From the NCBI GenBank assembly GCA_003542275.1, contig DPKY01000006.1, positions 1 through 7,444 of the forward strand: a stretch of 7,444 nucleotides of DNA. The letters are read 5' to 3'. The stretch comes from Methylococcaceae bacterium. Lineage in GTDB: Bacteria; Pseudomonadota; Gammaproteobacteria; Methylococcales; Methylomonadaceae. This document shows positions 6,321 to 7,444 of this stretch, piece after piece. The notes beneath the pieces are model-generated. The model worked only from the letters and a program-made list of their open reading frames with translations, did no database searches and was not told the DNA's origin. The position numbers were made by a program, and so were the translations under genes. Within the stretch, counting starts at the first letter, position 1. Every line of letters begins with the position of its first letter.

Positions 6321-6461
6321 TTAAACACTAACAGTCAATCTTGCACGACCTTTTGCACGGCGTGCATTAAGGACTTTGCGGCCATTGCGTGTTGCCATTC
6401 TTGCACGAAAACCGTGTGTTCTTGCGCGTTTGATTTTACTGGGTTGATACGTTCTTTTCAT
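6321..6461 (-). CDS. rpmH: 50S ribosomal protein L34
   Basis: This 46-residue, very basic protein starts [18 protein letters not shown] and ends [13 protein letters not shown]. It is a near-perfect match in length and sequence pattern to bacterial L34, a component of the large ribosomal subunit. It is too short for many ORF callers. It is the first gene of the minus-strand train, with a consensus promoter about 45 nt of leader upstream and a weak AGG-type ribosome binding site. Its TAA stop is 15 nt before rnpA, which is in the same reading frame. Confidence 0.97.
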   Translation of the reverse strand: MKRTYQPSKIKRARTHGFRARMATRNGRKVLNARRAKGRARLTVSV

Positions 6462-6512
6462 GAGCTTTATTGCCTAATTAAGTTTAACAAAAACGGATAA
6501 AATAGTCTGAGG

Positions 6513-6541
6513 ATGATAGAATAAAGCCCTTGCCGTGTCAA
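6513..6541 (-). promoter_or_regulatory. Strong sigma-70 promoter of the rpmH-rnpA-yidD-yidC-mnmE train
   Basis: On the minus strand TTGACA (6541-6536) is followed by a 17-bp spacer and TATCAT (6518-6513). That is a perfect -35, ideal spacing and a five-of-six -10. Transcription would start near 6506, giving a leader of about 45 nt before rpmH. It is well placed to drive the whole downstream gene train. Confidence 0.85.
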
Positions 6542-6544
6542 TTC

Positions 6545-6573
6545 TAGTGATGTACTAAAAAAAATTGTATGAT
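6545..6573 (+). promoter_or_regulatory. Candidate dnaA promoter
   Basis: TATGAT (6568-6573) is a five-of-six -10 hexamer, with a poor TAGTGA -35 (6545-6550) 17 bp upstream. If used, transcription starts near 6580, about 60 nt before dnaA. It lies back to back with the rpmH promoter, the two -35 boxes being only 3 bp apart. No consensus DnaA box is present in the 178-bp rpmH-dnaA gap, so autoregulation by nearby boxes is not evident. Confidence 0.35.
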
Positions 6574-6604
6574 TTTCCGCCGCTTATCACTAATTGTCTT
6601 TTCT

Positions 6605-6617
6605 TGTGCGTTGCACA
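6605..6617 (+). other. Short hairpin in the dnaA leader
   Basis: TGTGC (6605-6609) and GCACA (6613-6617) form a perfect 5-bp stem with a GTT loop, ending 22 nt before the dnaA ATG. It lies in the presumed untranslated leader and could influence ribosome access or mark a small operator. It is short enough to be chance. Confidence 0.25.
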
Positions 6618-6639
6618 CTTACCTTCATGAAAAACGCGA

Positions 6640-7444
6640 ATGAGCTCTCTTTGGAATATCTGTCTCTCAAAACTTGAAAATGAAGTCCCCAGCGTGGATT
6701 TCAATACATGGATACGACCACTACAAGCCGTTGAAACAGAAGGAAATTTAAATCTGCTGGCGCCAAATCGTTTTGTTTTAGATTGGATAAAAAAACACCA
6801 TATCACGCAAATCAACGACGCCGTCACAGAATTTTCCAATGGAAAATTAACGCTAGTGTTAGATGTCGGCTCTAATCGACACACCCTCACACCTGTTGCG
6901 TCGAGCACACCTGATGACGCCAAAATCGTTTCACAGAATTTTGAGCATTTTTTAAACAAAAGCTTTACGTTTGATAATTTCATTGAAGGTAAATCCAATC
7001 AATTTGCCCGTGCGGCAGCGTTGCAAGTTGCCGAAAACAGCGGAAAAGCCTACAACCCTCTGCTCATTTACGGCGGTTCTGGGCTGGGCAAAACCCATAT
7101 CATGCACGCAGTGGGTAATGCCATTCTCGCCAAAAATCCGGCCACAAAAATTGTCTATTTGCACTCTGAGCGCTTTGTACAAGAAATGGTCAAAGCCCTT
7201 CAGCAAAATGCGATTCATAAATTCAAAGAGTTTTATCGTGGCGTTGATGTGCTCTTAATTGACGATATTCAATTTTTTGCCGGAAAAGACCGCTCGCAAG
7301 AAGAATTTTTCCATACTTTCAACAGCCTCATCGACCGTCGCCATCAAATTGTGTTGACGTGCGACAAATACCCCAAAGAAATTTCAGGACTTGAAGAACG
7401 CTTAAAATCGCGCTTTAGTTGCGGCTTACCCGTCTCCATTGACC
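6640..7444 (+). CDS. dnaA: Chromosomal replication initiator DnaA (3' end beyond window)
   Basis: DnaA binds oriC boxes and melts origin DNA in its ATP form. The 268 residues visible cover domain I ([20 protein letters not shown] onward, with the TWIRPLQ segment at 23-29), a short linker and most of the AAA+ domain. Walker A is GGSGLGKT (145-152), Walker B is [10 protein letters not shown] (204-213), sensor 1 is [10 protein letters not shown] (238-247) and the arginine-finger box VII is EERLKSRF (252-259). Walker A lies about 27 residues earlier than in E. coli, so the domain II linker is short. Two residues look unusual: Cys241 in place of the common Ser in sensor 1, and Cys261 where a Trp is usual after the SRF motif. 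The start follows an in-frame TGA at 6628-6630 and has no clear ribosome binding site. The C-terminal DNA-binding domain lies outside the window. Confidence 0.96.
   Translation, partial: MSSLWNICLSKLENEVPSVDFNTWIRPLQAVETEGNLNLLAPNRFVLDWIKKHHITQINDAVTEFSNGKLTLVLDVGSNRHTLTPVASSTPDDAKIVSQNFEHFLNKSFTFDNFIEGKSNQFARAAALQVAENSGKAYNPLLIYGGSGLGKTHIMHAVGNAILAKNPATKIVYLHSERFVQEMVKALQQNAIHKFKEFYRGVDVLLIDDIQFFAGKDRSQEEFFHTFNSLIDRRHQIVLTCDKYPKEISGLEERLKSRFSCGLPVSID

Noticed and set aside
6462..6639. oriC in the rpmH-dnaA gap
   Set aside because: There is no TTATNCACA box in the gap. The sequence is explained by divergent promoters and leaders.
6830..6848. Perfect 8-bp inverted repeat AATTTTCC/GGAAAATT with a 3-nt loop in early dnaA
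   Set aside because: It lies wholly in coding sequence near the variable linker, is AT-rich and has no T-tract or binding-site resemblance, so chance is the simplest explanation.
6555..6998. 147-codon minus-strand ORF opposite dnaA, and smaller ORFs opposite or inside dnaA (6952-7218 minus, 6971-7258 plus)
   Set aside because: They lie over the well-conserved dnaA reading frame, show no family-like composition and have no supporting context. They are shadows of dnaA.

Overview
The window comes from a gammaproteobacterial chromosome of moderate G+C (estimated by eye in the low to mid 40s percent). The main evidence is the conserved block rpmH-rnpA-yidD-yidC-mnmE, transcribed divergently from dnaA, together with a Gram-negative-type YidC that has a large periplasmic domain. 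I cannot name a genus from sequence alone. No mobile element, CRISPR array, tRNA or rRNA is visible.

Layout: positions 1-184 are non-coding and carry a perfect extended -10 element. Two small plus-strand genes follow (185-577 and 600-1028): an exported lipocalin-like protein and a small membrane protein, neither of known function. A 13-bp-stem hairpin (1040-1070) separates them from a convergent minus-strand gene train covering 1073-6461. In transcription order this train is rpmH (L34), rnpA (RNase P protein), yidD, yidC, mnmE, a MNIO/DUF692 peptide-modifying enzyme (BufB/HvfB type) and its DUF2063 partner (BufC/HvfC type). A strong consensus promoter (TTGACA, 17 bp, TATCAT) lies upstream of rpmH. 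Within the train no gap exceeds 17 nt with the longest possible mnmE start, or 41 nt with the start chosen here, so it looks like one operon. dnaA starts at 6640 on the plus strand and runs off the window end.

How the genes work together: rpmH/rnpA/yidD/yidC/mnmE is the familiar set for ribosome protein supply, tRNA 5' processing, membrane protein insertion and tRNA wobble-uridine modification, next to the replication initiator. The unusual part is the tail of the operon. A two-gene RiPP-maturation module (MNIO enzyme plus partner) is fused to this housekeeping transcript, with no recognisable precursor peptide gene (bufA/hvfA, DUF2282) or DoxX-type membrane partner in the window. Its substrate must be encoded elsewhere or be of an unfamiliar kind, and this is the best lead in the window.

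Three start sites were decided by hand. mnmE most likely starts at a GTG (4001) behind a strong ribosome binding site. bufB starts at 2643 rather than inside mnmE. rnpA starts at a GTG (6305) in the same reading frame as rpmH. rpmH (46 aa) and the truncated dnaA are easily missed by simple ORF calling.
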